From Salvia splendens (taxonomy: Eukaryota; Streptophyta; Magnoliopsida; Lamiales; Lamiaceae), in contig NC_056048.1 of assembly GCF_004379255.2 (NCBI RefSeq), forward strand, positions 11,989,197 to 12,053,196: a stretch of 64,000 nt of DNA, given 5' to 3'. Under the pieces are notes generated by a model, which saw only the letters and a list, made by a program, of their open reading frames with translations, did not search any database and was not told the origin of the DNA. This document shows, piece by piece, positions 1 through 10,910 of the stretch (its first letter is position 1; each line of letters begins with the position of its first letter). A program made the translations under genes and the position numbers.

Positions 1-1045
1 ATCTTATAAGCATGTAGTCATGCGATAAATGCTAACTAACTGTCGTATTTTCCCCCTTCTCTTTGGCATATGATTTCATTAATTGGATTTTGTGATTTAT
101 TATATATAAAGATCCAAATTCAAGGATGTTGAATATTGGTGATGGACTTTCATTGGGCTTGTTGTATTAGTGGCCCATATGCTGCTGAGTTGGGCTTGGC
201 CCAAGTCTTATGCACTCCCACTCCAGATGCCGCCACGTGGACTCCTCACTCGGATCTTGGCCTTCAGCCATCAGATTGTGAAGTGTGCTTGTTTATGTGA
301 GTAAGTCCTTTGAGCTTCCTTTTCATTCTACACAAAAAACACACTCTCTCTCTCTCTCTCGAAAACTCTCAGACGCTCTCTCTTCTTCTCTCTTTCTGCT
401 TTCTTCTCCGACGGTTTTCTGGCAGTTTCTTTGTGATCATGCACGGTTAGAAGTGTTGTAGGTCTTGCTACAGTAGCAGAGAAGGCAACCACTTCGGTTG
501 CTGATGTGTTGAGCAAACTAGGGTTTCTAGTGTGAGGTTTTCTGTGCGAGATTGTTCTCGAACGGTCTAGATCTGGTGTGTAGGAGTCGGTTAGGCTTGG
601 AATCTGGAGTGTGAGGTTAATCACTGGTTGATTCGGCTGTGCTCCTTTGGATCTGTGTTCTGGAGAATAGGCTTGTATCATCGGCGGGTAGCTGAGCCGT
701 TGATTGGTTTTTCCTTTAAGTTTACTTCTGTATATTTCTTATTCTAGTGTAACTCGTCTTGATCCGAGAGGATCTCTTTTGTGTTACTGACTAGTATTGT
801 GAGTGTGCAGGGTTTGGAAGCTTTCAAGGAGTTCTGTGGTTAAATTCTAGTTTGTAATAGCTAGATAATTTGTCTGTAATCAAGTTTCTTGTAAATCTAT
901 TTTGTAATATCAATCGCTTGGTTGGAGTTTGACTGAGCTCCCTAACGAAGAACAAAGAGGTCTTGGTAATTAGTGAACCCGACCCTAGTCTGATCCCTAC
1001 AAAGGATTAGCTTTTAGATTTGATTTTATTAAGCTTCCATGCTAT
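1..1045. other. Unassigned leader-like non-coding DNA left of the Copia element
   Basis: No convincing coding region was found. A TATA-like TATATAAA lies at 103-110, a perfect palindromic G-box CCACGTGG at 233-240, and a CT microsatellite at about 344-360, followed by pyrimidine-rich sequence. This could be a promoter plus 5' UTR on the plus strand, or an old LTR. I could not find a partner LTR in the window or an ORF that would settle it. The Copia element at 1051 inserted into the right end of this stretch. Confidence 0.35.
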
Positions 1046-1050
1046 TACAT

Positions 1051-2243
1051 TGTTGGAAATATGAGATACAAACTTGCCGGGAGAAAATTACACGGAAAAT
1101 AAAATAAGGAAATTTACACCGAAACAACTGAAAAATATTACACGGAAAAGAATATGTGGAAAGTGGTAAGCCGAGTCGAGGAGTCCTCTTTCCGCAAGAC
1201 GAGATACGCCCCGGTAGTGCTCTCGGTTTGGCGTGTCGTCTCCAAAGATAAAACGGCTTCGTCTCTGAAGTAGCAGCACCGCTAGCAGCAGAGCTCCGGC
1301 GAACGAGAGTAAGGCGGGGGCAGAGCTTTGATGGGAAGATTATGCAGAGAGGGAGAGAGCGTGTATGCAAGAATGCTTGTGTATGTTCTGTGTGGAATAC
1401 AATGGATGCATGTCAAGTCCACCCGCAGGGCATTGATGGAGTTAATAGTCATTATGTGTGCCATGACGGCTTGACTGTAACCGCCGGGGGTTATTGACTA
1501 GTGCACTAGCCATTGGGAGCTGAAGAGACACGACGCACCTGGACATGCTACACGACGGGATACACCATGAACCGTCGGGGTCCATCGGGCACCTTTTGTC
1601 TCCCGTTATGCGTCGGGGTCCAGCGGGGACCTTTTAGCTCCGGTTATGCGTCAGGGTCCAGCGGGGACCTTTTGTCTCCCGTTATGCGTCTGGGTCCAGC
1701 GGGAACATGGCGTGGACCAGACCCGTCGGGGATAGCGTGGAGGGTCCAGCGGGGACCTTTTGTCTCCCGTTATGCGTCTGGGTCCAGCGGGAACATGACG
1801 TGGACCAGACCTGTCGTGGATAGCGTGGAGTTTGGGGTGGTCAAAAAAGAATAAGCGGGGCTTAAACCACGCTCAACGATCAGCTCTAAAGAACAGCCCA
1901 AACACCACCCGTGGGCTCTGTCACCCGTCTTGTTCCACGATAACTATTACACATAATAATTCATCTTATTAAATACTTCACCAAAGAAGTTTATCATCCC
2001 CGATGTGGGATAATTAACACTTAGTTAATTAATCCCTTAGTTTTTCCCATAGCTCATTTTTTGTTTTATTGTGACCAACTTTAATATATTATTTCTCACT
2101 CACCAGGAATCGGATTTGAGAAAATAAATATACTACGGTCATCTACTCGGAACGTAGATCCTCGCTATTGCATTTAATTTCAGAAAATTAAATGTCTTGT
2201 ACATTTATTATTAGTCAAAGTCGTTTGACCAAGCACAATTCCA
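1051..2243 (-). repeat. Copia 3' LTR (left copy)
   Basis: About 1.19 kb. It shares a block with the right LTR: 1911-2243 here matches 7209-7545. The shared block includes a sequence complementary to CCACATCGGGGATGA, common in plant Copia LTRs. The inner edge abuts a purine-rich run on the minus strand (complement of tccccca, 2244-2250), the likely polypurine tract. Here the first three bases of the LTR (TGT) look lost compared with the right copy. Confidence 0.82.
1577..1830 (-). repeat. Minisatellite inside the Copia 3' LTR
   Basis: A unit of about 37-38 bp beginning GGGTCCAGCGGGGACC is repeated four times with small changes, and a larger unit of about 90 bp containing it is duplicated. The repeat makes a 113-codon open frame (1513-1854, plus strand) that I regard as a by-product of the repeat and not a gene. 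Confidence 0.75.
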
Positions 2244-2775
2244 TCCCCCACATGAGTGGAAATTGCCAAATGCATATGTATGCAGACACAAGCTCAACCC
2301 TCAAGAGGTATGTAAGCATAAGGATATGTAGTTTTTGGCTTTGAACCAACCATAGTCAACACCATCGGATACATAGGCGGACTAGTAGTGCGATGCTTTG
2401 AACTATTCCTCCACGGCGTGCACCGAGACAATGATGTTAACACTTCAACACCTCAACCTCATTCGTTCTCACATTTTCTGGTCGTGGACACCACTTTGGA
2501 TTCATAAGTGTATTGTTTGAAGCGACCCCACTTCACACTTACATAGGTGATTCCTCGTTAAGTATCTTGCCATACTTGGTCTTCTTGAAAACTTCATCTC
2601 AACGAAATCCTTTAAGGATCATTAAAAGTCGTAGACTTAACCTCACCGCTAGGCAAGTTTTTTCAATACTCTATTACTCTATATGGAATAGATGTAGATG
2701 AGTGTTCACACGAATTCTCATAGCTTAGTTTTCCCATTGAACCAAGTTTTGGGATCTCCAGTCATCATGGTTGGG

Positions 2776-3330
2776 TTTTTTTTTTATCAGAAACGCCCTT
2801 TGTGGGCGGGGGGTTTAGGCAGACCCCCAACCCGTAAATAAAATCATAATGTGATGTTCCACAAACATGAACATAGCCCAAAAGTGACTAAGATCTAAAC
2901 AAGAACATGAAGGTGTAAAATAGGGGTCCCACAAGTTGGGATCCCTCATTCTATCAAGTGGAAAAAGGATGACAAAATACACTAAAGGGAGAAACGAAAA
3001 AAGATCAAAACCAACCACCAGAAGAGCTAGATCAACTCACATCTCTACGTCGGAAGCGGAAGTTAGGATATCCCAGCTGGTCTATCCTAACTAGCGCCTT
3101 CAGGTACCGAAGCGCAGAGATTGGATCAAAATATGTACAGGCAGGGGTCTGGACCCCCATACCTACCAGGAAATCAGCAGCCATGTTTCCTTCTCTGTAG
3201 ATGTGTGAGAATCGAACATGCCGTTGAGCTGTCATGCTCCGGATCAAAGCCATATGGTGTCTAAAATCCGCGGAGCCAAAGTGTCTAGATGACAACAAAC
3301 TAACCAGAGCCGCTGAGTCCAGCTCTATCC
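2776..3330 (-). mobile_element. 5'-truncated LINE tail inserted in the Copia RNase H region
   Basis: On the minus strand an RNase H-like segment (3032-3298) carries the motif HIYREGNMAADFL, typical of the C-terminal RNase H (RVT_3) of plant L1 LINEs. It is followed by about 250 bp of 3' UTR and ends in a run of ten A (T-run at 2776-2785 on plus), as expected for a LINE 3' end. The 5' side joins Copia RNase H coding sequence at about 3326-3332. I found no clean target duplication, so the insertion may have come with a deletion of Copia sequence. Confidence 0.75.
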
Positions 3331-4192
3331 AAAGCTATGAATTCAGATTCCATGGTGGATCGGGCTATACATGTCTGTTTCGTGGATTTCCACGAGACAG
3401 CACCACCCCCAATAGTAAAGACATATCCACTTGTTGAAAGTGAGTCTTTGTTATCGGATATCCAGTTTGCATCGCAGTACCCTTCAAGTACCGGGGGTAT
3501 CTCGAAAAGTGTAGCCCATGATTTTGAGTATACTTGACATACCTCAAAACTCTTACAAGAGCTTTCCAATGCTCTTTGCTTGGATTGTTCGTATAACGGC
3601 TCAACTTGTTCACGGCGCAAGCAATATCAGGTCGAGTGCAATTAGTAAGGTACATAATGCATCCAATGACCCGTGCATAATCTTCTTGTGCAACGGGCTC
3701 ACCCCTATTTTTGCTCAAGTGAACATTGAGCTCTATAGGCGTTTTAGCCGGGATGCCATCATAGGCGTTGAACCTCTTTAATACTTTCTCAACATAATGA
3801 GATTGTGTTAAGGTGATTCCTTCGGATGTTCTTAGAATTTTCATTCCAAGAATTACATCGGCTAGACCCATATCCTTCATGTCGAAGTTTCTCTTTAACA
3901 TGGCTTTCGTGTCGTTAATCACTTGGGTGTTACTACCCATGATTAACATATCATCAACATAGAGACACACTATAACGTATCCATTATCAATGTTCTTAAT
4001 GTAGACACATTTGTCACATTCGTTGATTTTAAATCCATTTGATAACATCACGTTATCAAATTTCAAGTGCCACTGCAACGGCGCTTGTTTCAATCCATAG
4101 AGGGATTTAACCAGTTTGCATACCTTTTTCTCTTGTCCAGGTACTACAAAACCTTCAGGTTGTTCCATAGATTTCATCTTCAAGGTCACCAT
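3300..4192 (-). pseudogene. Copia RT C-terminal half and RNase H, broken
   Basis: The frame at 3365-4192 holds the second half of a Copia reverse transcriptase: SLYGLKQAPLQW, the catalytic motif YVDDMLI, and the [14 protein letters not shown] connection region. A frameshift near 3500 moves the reading into the frame 3300-3620, which holds the Copia RNase H start ([20 protein letters not shown]). The rest of RNase H is missing and replaced by the LINE tail. Another frameshift near 4165 separates this part from the upstream RT/integrase frame. Reverse transcription of an RNA template would be its ancestral role; this copy is dead. Confidence 0.88.
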
Positions 4193-5312
4193 TTAGAAAC
4201 GCAGTCTTAACTTCCATTTGATGAATCTCAAGATTGTGTACAACAGCAATCGCGAGAAGCACTCGAATTGATATAATCCTCGTTACAGGTGAGTAGGTAT
4301 CGAAGAAATCGTACCCTTCCTTTTGTTTAAAGCCTTTGACTACCAGTCTAGCTTTATACTTGTCCACTGTTCCATCGGCCTTAAACTTTCTTTTAAGGAC
4401 CCATTTGCATCCTAAAGGTTTAGCACCTTCAGGTAGATCAACCAACACCCACATGTGGTTTAGCAAAATTGAATCAATTTCGCTTTGAACAGCTTCTCTC
4501 CAATGCAACCCGTCTGGGCCAGCAAAGGCTACTTTTATCGATGTTGGTTCTTCATCCAACATAAATACAATATATTCAGGACCAAATGTCTTTTGTGTTC
4601 TGACCCTGTTACCACGTGGTACCGCATCGTTTGGATCATGCCTTGTTCGCTTGCGCGATTCTGGCTCTTCATCCACTGATTTAGAACTAGTGGTTTCATC
4701 CTCAATTCTCGTCTCAGAATTTGGTGCAATAATTTCCTTGTCTTTGCGAGAAAATATATTTTCAAGAAATACAGCATTTCTTGACTCGATTGTTGTTCCC
4801 ACGGTCACAGTCGATATTTCAGACTTGTGGACAACAAATCGATATGCACTACTATTAAGTGTATACCCAATGAAGTTGCAGTCAACCATTTTAGGACCGA
4901 TTGTAACTTCTTTGGGCGGAGGAACCATCACCTTTGCCAAACACCCCCACAATTTGAGGTATTTGTATGATGGCTTCCTTCCCTTCCACAACTCATAAGG
5001 CGTAACGTCGTTACCTTTGCGTGGGATTTTGTTTAGGATGTAGTTGGCTGTCAAAACAGCTTCCCCCCACATGTTCTGGGGCATCCCCGAACTGATCAGT
5101 AACGCATACATCATCTCATTAAGAGTTCGATTCTTGCGTTCTGCAACACTATTAGATTGTGGTGTATATGGTGCAGTCGTTTGATGAATTATACCACTTG
5201 CGTTGCATAATTCCTCAAACGGGACTACGTATTCACCTCCTCTATCACTTCGAATCATTTTGATTTTACATCCAAATTGATTCTCGACTTCGTTCTTATA
5301 ATTTTTGAACAC
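4155..5312 (-). pseudogene. Copia integrase core and RT N-terminal part
   Basis: The open frame contains the integrase catalytic region (SDRGGEY, then SNSVAERKNRTL with the glutamate), the Copia GKKPSYK-like and WGCLAKV region, a charged linker, and the start of RT (MWVLVDLPEGAKPLGCKWVLKRK, MEVKTAFLNGDLEDEIY, given here in part). It lies in the same frame as the upstream protease segment and is separated from it by one TAA at about 5409-5411. It ends at a frameshift near 4165 within the RT fingers/palm junction. Confidence 0.88.
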
Positions 5313-5408
5313 TTCTATTGCTTCGTCTTTACTTCTTAAAAGATAGACATAACAATATCTTGTGCAATCATCTATGAATGTGATAAAGTATTTTTTACCA
5401 CCTCTCGT

Positions 5409-7058
5409 TTACACCAATTTTAAGTCATATGCTTCCGTGTGAATTAATTCAAGGGGTTTCGTGTTCCGTTCAACTGAATGAAACGATAACTTAGTCATTT
5501 TCGCCTCAAGACAAGTTTCACATTTGTTTTGAGTTTTTACTTCATTTGCCTTTAGTAAATCTAAACTTACTAATCTTTTAATGGCATTTGGATTTACATG
5601 TCCCAATCTATTGTGCCACAAGTTAGAACACTCAGCCAAGTAAGAAGAAGTAGATGCATTCTTATTATTAGCCAACGGCTTAGGGATATGGCGTGTAGCT
5701 ACACTAAGCTTGAAAAGTCCATCGGTTACAAAGCCTTCTCCGAGTGACTTTTCAAACTTGTACAAAGAAAACCTATCAGATTCGAATACAAGTTTAAACC
5801 CCTTATTCACTAGTATTGATCCTGACACTAGGTTCTTGCGGATGTCCGGGACGTGCAGCACATCCTTCAAGGTGATGGTGACGCCGGACATCATCATGAA
5901 AATCACGTCCCCAATGCCGAGGACTTGAGACGAGGCTTGATTTTGCATATTGATTTTCCTCCCTTCAACAGCGGTGTAGGAGGCGAACTTGCTCTTATCG
6001 GCACAGACGTGGGCAGTAGCTCCAGTGTCGATGTACCAACCATCTTTGTTATCAACAAGGTTGACTTCTTCCGTGACCACAGCAACAAGGTCACTTTCAT
6101 CCCAGTCCTTGAACTCTTTTTCAACAACGTGGGCAGTCGGCTTCTTCTTCGGCTTGCGGCAGTCTTTGGAAAAGTGGCCAAGTTTGCCACAGTTGTAGCA
6201 ATTGCCTTCAACCTTCCTCGCAAGCTGCTTCCTCTCGCGTTTGCGCACGTCTGACTCGATGCGCAGCTTCACGATCAAGTCTTCAAGATTCATCTCCTTT
6301 CGCTTGTACTTAAGGTAGCTCTTGAAGTCCTTCCAGCCGGGTGGAAGTGTTTCAATGACCGTGCTCGCCGTGAAAGCTTCAGGTAGGGCCATTCCCTCGG
6401 CTGCGAGGTAGTGGATGATCAGCTGGAACTCTTACACTTGGTCCATGATTGGTCGGGAATCGACCATTTTGTAGTCCAAGTACTTGGCTAGTACAAATTT
6501 CTCAGTGCCCGCATCATCACTACGATACTTCTTATCTAGCATTTCCCACACTTGTTTTGATGTGGGAATAGCACAATACACGTTGTAGAGACTATCATCT
6601 AAATCACTTTAAATAAAGTTTTTACTAAGATAGTCTCCTTTGCGCCAAGCGTCATACTCGACGTAAATCTCGACGCGTGTCTCGTCCTCACTTGGCGGGG
6701 TTGGCTCGTTCTTCTTGAGGAAGTTCACGACGCCCAACGTTGTTAGGTAGAATAACATTTTATGTTGCCATCTCTTGAAATCCGTTCCCGTGAACTTTGA
6801 TGGCTTCTCGGCGGGTGACATCATCCTTGGTGCCATTGGTGCCGAGTTTGTCCCATGAAAGGGACCAAGTCCGTTGCCACCGTAGAAGTTAACAATTGGG
6901 TGGGACACAGTACCCCCCATAGTTGCGTGGAGCATGGAGGCCCCCCGCATTTGTGCCGACCCCGAAGGATCCAGCACCCGTGCCGACCCCGATGGATTCA
7001 GCACTCGTGCTGCCCCCGAAGGGTCCAGCACCCGTGCTGCCCCCGAAGAAGCTAGCAC
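5409..7058 (-). pseudogene. Copia gag, zinc knuckle, protease and integrase N-terminus
   Basis: Reading right to left: a gag N-terminus with 10-residue repeats from a minisatellite; the gag body (KFTGTDFKRWQHKM at about 6770-6810); a CCHC knuckle CYNCGKLGHFSKDC near 6165-6205; a protease with DTGATAHV near 6015; and the GAG-pre-integrase HHCC region (HNRLGHVN, CETCLEAKM) near 5490-5620. The whole stretch is one frame interrupted by TAA stops at about 6607-6609 and 6431-6433. The first usable codon of the longest frame is GTG, right after an in-frame TGA, so a normal start also seems lost. Confidence 0.85.
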
Positions 7059-7105
7059 TCATGTTGACCCCGAAGGATCCAACACCCGTGCCGTGCCAGA
7101 AGGCC
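6947..7105 (-). repeat. Minisatellite at the gag N-terminus / truncated LTR junction
   Basis: About five copies of a unit near 30 bp built on GGATCCAGCACCCGTGCC (plus strand). On the minus strand it encodes ten-residue repeats (ARVLDPSG and variants) at the start of the gag frame. It lies between the truncated 5' LTR and recognisable gag, where the rest of the LTR, primer-binding site and leader should be. Confidence 0.7.
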
Positions 7106-7208
7106 CCTACACTCGACCCAATGAAGGATCCAATGGTACCCGGCGCCCAACGCAGGGGTTACGGTGCGCGATGCGCGGCTCGCAGGCGGGCGGCGGCGGC
7201 GCGCGCGT

Positions 7209-7545
7209 GTGGGCTTTGTCACCCGTCTTGTTCCGCGATAATTATTACACATAATAATTCATCTTATTAAATACTTCACCATAGAAGTTTATCATCCCCG
7301 ATGTGGAATAATTAACACTTAGTTAATTAATTCCTTAGTTTTTCCCATAGCTCATTTTTTGCTTTATTGTGACCAACTTTAATATATTATTTTTCACTCA
7401 TCGGGAATCGGATTTGAGAAAATGAATATACTACGGTCATCTACTCGGAACGTAGATCGTCTCTATTGCATTTAATTTCTCAAAATTAAATGTCTTGTAA
7501 CATTTATTATTAGTCAAAGTCGTTTGACCAAGCACGATTCCAACA
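7209..7545 (-). repeat. Copia 5' LTR, truncated (right copy)
   Basis: Only 337 bp match the left LTR (1911-2243); the remaining 0.85 kb of the left LTR has no counterpart here. The outer end CCAACA is followed by the target duplication TACAT. Loss of the LTR 3' part together with the primer-binding site points to an internal deletion or recombination after insertion. Confidence 0.8.
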
Positions 7546-7550
7546 TACAT

Positions 7551-9030
7551 AAGTTTAGTATTGGTTGTTCAATAATAAATGTGTATTATGTTATATAGTT
7601 TGATTATTAATAGATTATCATAAAAAAATTTATGATATTCAATCCATTCCTACAAGAGTATGCATTTTTTAATTTTGAAAAATCTTTTCTAATGAGGTGG
7701 CCAGTAAGACTCATTCTCTACTAAAAATAATTTAATTACTTTTTTTCTATTTCTATTTTACTTTATCAATTATGCATTAAAAATCGTATTTAACTAAAAG
7801 TTTAGATGACATATATTGGCATCACCACTTAAAGCCCATAAAGCCCAAGCATGGAAGATATCCAACAAACTGATATAGAACAGGCCATAGCTGAGGCGTC
7901 GCGACCGCATCGCCCATGGGCCATGGGTCGACCTCGGCGTTTGGTGACTATGTCTAGCCTATCCCTTACCCTTTACCTTTTCCATTGAATTAATGTAATA
8001 AAGTCGAGTGTATATATAAGCCTCAAATTTGAATCCTGATTTGCAAAAGAGATCGCTTGTTACACCATGAATTATTGACAAAACTTACATGTATATGTTG
8101 TAATTTCCCGACAATGCAACTCCATTTTCAGACATGAAATTATGGAACCTTGCTTAAAATGCATGCGTATGTTACTCCCATTATACGACGAAGTAAATTT
8201 CCAAATTTTGCATTTTTATTATATTTTATTCTAAATGAATATATATGCAGTTTGGGTACGAGAAAATGTTCCAGTAGCTAATTTATTTGCATAAACCAAT
8301 ATATCAATTTATTTCGTGTAAAATAATAAAAAAAAGTTAAAATAAAAAAATAATAAGTCAAAACTGGATAAAGCTAATGTACAAATAAAATAAAAGAAAA
8401 GAAGAAGCTGCAAATATATCAGTATTTACTAATCATGAATTTTAATTATTATCTTCATGAACTGTAAAGGATAATCAACGCTTGCTCTATTCGAAAAGAA
8501 TTAAAAATTATCCTCATCCGAAATTAATGGAATAAATTAATTTATCCGTTAATTGTTGTTTTAAAGACATTCATCAGCTGATTACAATAGACCGCCGACT
8601 AATCTACAATTTTAAGCAATTTAATAAAATATGAATTAATTCAATAGATTCAAATATACTCCACAATGTTTTTATAAAAGAATTGGTTAAGAATTGCGCC
8701 TCCTCTTCACATGGTACCCGAAAATGAAGCAGCCGTCCCAAATTAAATAAATATAAAAGGATTATTGCCTATTACTATATAAAATGGAAGTAAACTAAGG
8801 TAACGACAAAAGAAATTGTACACATTCCTAAGCAAAACATATATTCCCATGTGTCTTAGCTCCCAATAAAATCATCAAAATAAAATTTTCCCATCTCGAG
8901 CCCATGTGTCAAAATCTTATAGCACCCCAAATGATTGATTAGTAGCATAATTAAACTTTATTAGATGCTAATATGTTAAACTATGTACTATTATTGTATT
9001 TTAATGAAGAATATTTGTCCATATTCATTG
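7551..9030. other. AT-rich intergenic DNA
   Basis: No ORF or repeat structure that I can assign. A GC-rich island with CCATGGG motifs lies at about 7890-7940, and a TATATATAA-like string at about 8011-8020. No coding sequence follows either. Confidence 0.5.
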
Positions 9031-9040
9031 CTGATGCCTA

Positions 9041-9049
9041 CTATATAAA
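9041..9049 (+). promoter_or_regulatory. Candidate TATA box of the small gene at 9126
   Basis: CTATATAAA lies about 80 bases before the paired ATGs at 9126-9131, a normal distance for a plant promoter with a short 5' UTR. Assignment is by position and sequence only. Confidence 0.45.
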
Positions 9050-9125
9050 GGAAGTCTTGGGTATTAGTTTCCATAAGTCTTAACAATTGTTGTGAGAGAA
9101 ACATAGTGTAAAGAAGAGAGGAAAT

Positions 9126-9332
9126 ATGATGAAGTTAAGGTGAAAGAGATTGTGTAGGAGTAGCTCTAAGTTGAGTGGTGGCGGCGGCGGCGGCAACAAC
9201 AGTGGTGGTGGGATCAAACACAATGACAAAATTCTAATGTTGGAGGATCCGGCTATGAAAGAGAGGAAACTACTTGGGTCGACCCGTACGCGGATCATCG
9301 CTTCTCCTTATCACACTATTACTGCTAATTAA
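9126..9332 (+). CDS. Possible small-protein gene with an in-frame TGA at codon 6
   Basis: From the ATG at 9126 the frame runs 69 codons to a TAA at 9330-9332, but codon 6 is TGA (9141-9143). After it come a basic serine-rich stretch, a run of six glycines, and a C-terminus (ILMLEDPAMKERKLL, then TRIIASPYHT) that looks like constrained protein rather than noise. An apparent TATA box and short leader precede it. Three readings are possible: a pseudogene with one nonsense change, a shorter protein starting at the internal ATG of MLEDP, or a chance ORF. I do not recognise the family. Confidence 0.35.
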
Positions 9333-9679
9333 CTCGCTAATTATTCAATAATTACATGTAATTATATTGGTGACAAAATGTCTTTCTTTCTTTCTTTCCT
9401 TTTTAGTAACTATTGGTATTTATGCATTCAGGTGGTCGTATTGTATCCTTAGAGCATCCACAACCGTGCTCTTGCCAGCGGTACGGTTGTGGGCCCGGGC
9501 GGTACTATTCATGTCTGCTCTCTGGCAAGAGCACAACACCCACAACTGTGCTCTTCCGCAAGGACGAGCACAATTAATATAAAATTCAATTACACAAAAA
9601 CATTTTCATAATACTAAAATTCATTAAAAAAACCACAATAAAAATAACAAATTACAAATAAAATAAAAAGACATAATTA

Positions 9680-9775
9680 AAATCCTAAAAATTAAAAATT
9701 ACATAATTAAAATACTAAAAATTAAAAATTACATAATTAAACTCCTAAAAATTAAAAATTACATAATTATTGGCT
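9680..9775. repeat. Short AT-rich tandem repeat in the Harbinger element
   Basis: About three copies of a unit near 32 bp built on AAAATTAAAAATTACATAAT, between the 3' end of ORF1 and the left terminal repeat, where the transposase gene would be expected in a full element. Confidence 0.7.
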
Positions 9776-9919
9776 AATATAACCCGAGGAAGACTACGCA
9801 TCCGGCGGCACCAACCCCAATTGTTTTTGGAGACCCAATATCATGGACTCGTGCGTTTGAAGTTGCGTGGGTGTCATAGTTGACCTATCGGCCATATTGA
9901 GTTGGGCCAAAAGGGCACA

Positions 9920-10798
9920 CTACGAGTTGTTCGGGGGTGGAGGTGGAACATAGGGTGCGGGTTCGGGAGCAGGGGCAGATGGAGTCGCGGCGCGACGTCG
10001 TTCGGCCGCCGCCTTCTTCCTACCTTGCGGTCGGCGTCGGGAACCGCTTGGTTGGGCATCGGGGCTACCCAAGTTAGCTTCGGCGAGTTGGCTAGCCACT
10101 TCTTCGCCGGCGTCGGATAGGGATGCCGACCGTGAGCGTTTGGAGGAGCCGCTAGAGGAGGATGTTATGCCTCCCTTATACTTCGGGTGCGTCCGCGTCT
10201 CCTGCCAAACGTTAAGATATTTGAACGACTTACCGTTCATGGATTGGTAGGTGCTCAGCGAGGCGGTGATGATGTCGACCTCGCTTCGGCCGCTCCCGGC
10301 ATTCCGGGACTCCTGGATGAAATAGCCGTTGAACTTGCCAATTTCTTCGTTGGCTCGGCTGATGCAGTTGCGCACCATACTCTCGTTGCGCTCGATCGTT
10401 CCCGGCGGCCGGTGTGCATTGTACCGGCTAGAGACGCGCCACCAAAAGTGATCGCCGGATTGGTTCGTTCCAACCACCGCATCTTCGGAGATTTCCAAGT
10501 ACGCCTTGAACAATCTTTCCATCTTCGCCGGTGAGTACGGTGTGCGGACACCGGCGCGAGATGGAGGATTCGGCATTTGGGAATGGGCGCGAGGCCTAGG
10601 CTCCGGTGTCCACCCGTAGCGCCCATCGGAGGCACCTTGATCGTCGATTGGGTATGGCCGGTAGCCACTCGGAACGCCCGAATCTTGGGTGAGAGGAGGG
10701 GCCGAATATTCCGTTTCCGGACTATGAAACGGTTGCGAACCGAACCATTCGGGGTTCCAACCATGAGAGCCGCTTGGGTTGTCGTCGTTACCGGACAT
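9920..10798 (-). CDS. Harbinger ORF1, Myb/SANT-like DNA-binding protein
   Basis: An intact 292-residue ORF. The N-terminal third is polar and proline-rich. Residues about 85-205 form the trihelix/SANT-like domain (YSPAKMERLFKAYLEI, DHFWWRVSSRYN, SFKYLNVWQETRTHPKY in part), which in automatic annotations is often mislabelled glutathione S-transferase T3-like. The C-terminus is basic (RRRPQGRKKAAAERRR) and ends in a proline run. In PIF/Harbinger elements this protein binds the terminal repeats and helps bring the transposase to the nucleus and DNA. The ATG at 10798 lies about 100 bases from a TATA box. Lack of stops suggests it is fairly young or maintained. Confidence 0.85.
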   Translation of the reverse strand: MSGNDDNPSGSHGWNPEWFGSQPFHSPETEYSAPPLTQDSGVPSGYRPYPIDDQGASDGRYGWTPEPRPRAHSQMPNPPSRAGVRTPYSPAKMERLFKAYLEISEDAVVGTNQSGDHFWWRVSSRYNAHRPPGTIERNESMVRNCISRANEEIGKFNGYFIQESRNAGSGRSEVDIITASLSTYQSMNGKSFKYLNVWQETRTHPKYKGGITSSSSGSSKRSRSASLSDAGEEVASQLAEANLGSPDAQPSGSRRRPQGRKKAAAERRRAATPSAPAPEPAPYVPPPPPNNS

Positions 10799-10900
10799 AG
10801 TGGTGTTGTAGGGTGTGAGAGGAAGATGAAAATGGATATGAGAGATTGATGATGAGAATTGTGTAGTGAAAGTGTGAATTTTTTGGAGTGAAATTGGGGG

Positions 10901-10910
10901 TATTTATAGA
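10901..10910 (-). promoter_or_regulatory. TATA box of Harbinger ORF1
   Basis: On the minus strand TCTATAAATA lies about 100 bases before the ORF1 start, followed by a pyrimidine-rich, CA-rich leader typical of plant transcription starts. Confidence 0.6.

Larger units (their letters stand above)
1051..7545 (-). mobile_element. Ty1/Copia LTR retrotransposon, decayed, with TACAT target duplication
   Basis: Ends are TGTTGGAA (1051) and TTCCAACA (ending 7545), a perfect 8-bp inverted pair. The 5-bp duplication TACAT flanks both sides (1046-1050 and 7546-7550), so the outer boundaries look original. On the minus strand the order is truncated 5' LTR, gag, protease, integrase, RT, RNase H, 3' LTR, which is Copia order. 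The coding frame is broken by several stops and frameshifts, a LINE tail sits in RNase H, and no initiator-Met primer-binding site was seen beside the 5' LTR. It cannot move on its own. Confidence 0.9.

Noticed and set aside
1513..1854. 113-codon plus-strand ORF rich in glycine, proline and serine
   Set aside because: It is the translation of the 38-bp minisatellite inside the Copia LTR; the repeat is not a multiple of three-fold codon design and no start context or homology is visible.
7890..7940. CCATGGG-rich GC island as a promoter or palindrome
   Set aside because: The inverted symmetry is imperfect and no gene follows within several hundred bases.
10187..10849. Plus-strand ORFs over the Harbinger ORF1
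   Set aside because: Shadows of the minus-strand gene in GC-rich sequence; no domain in these frames.
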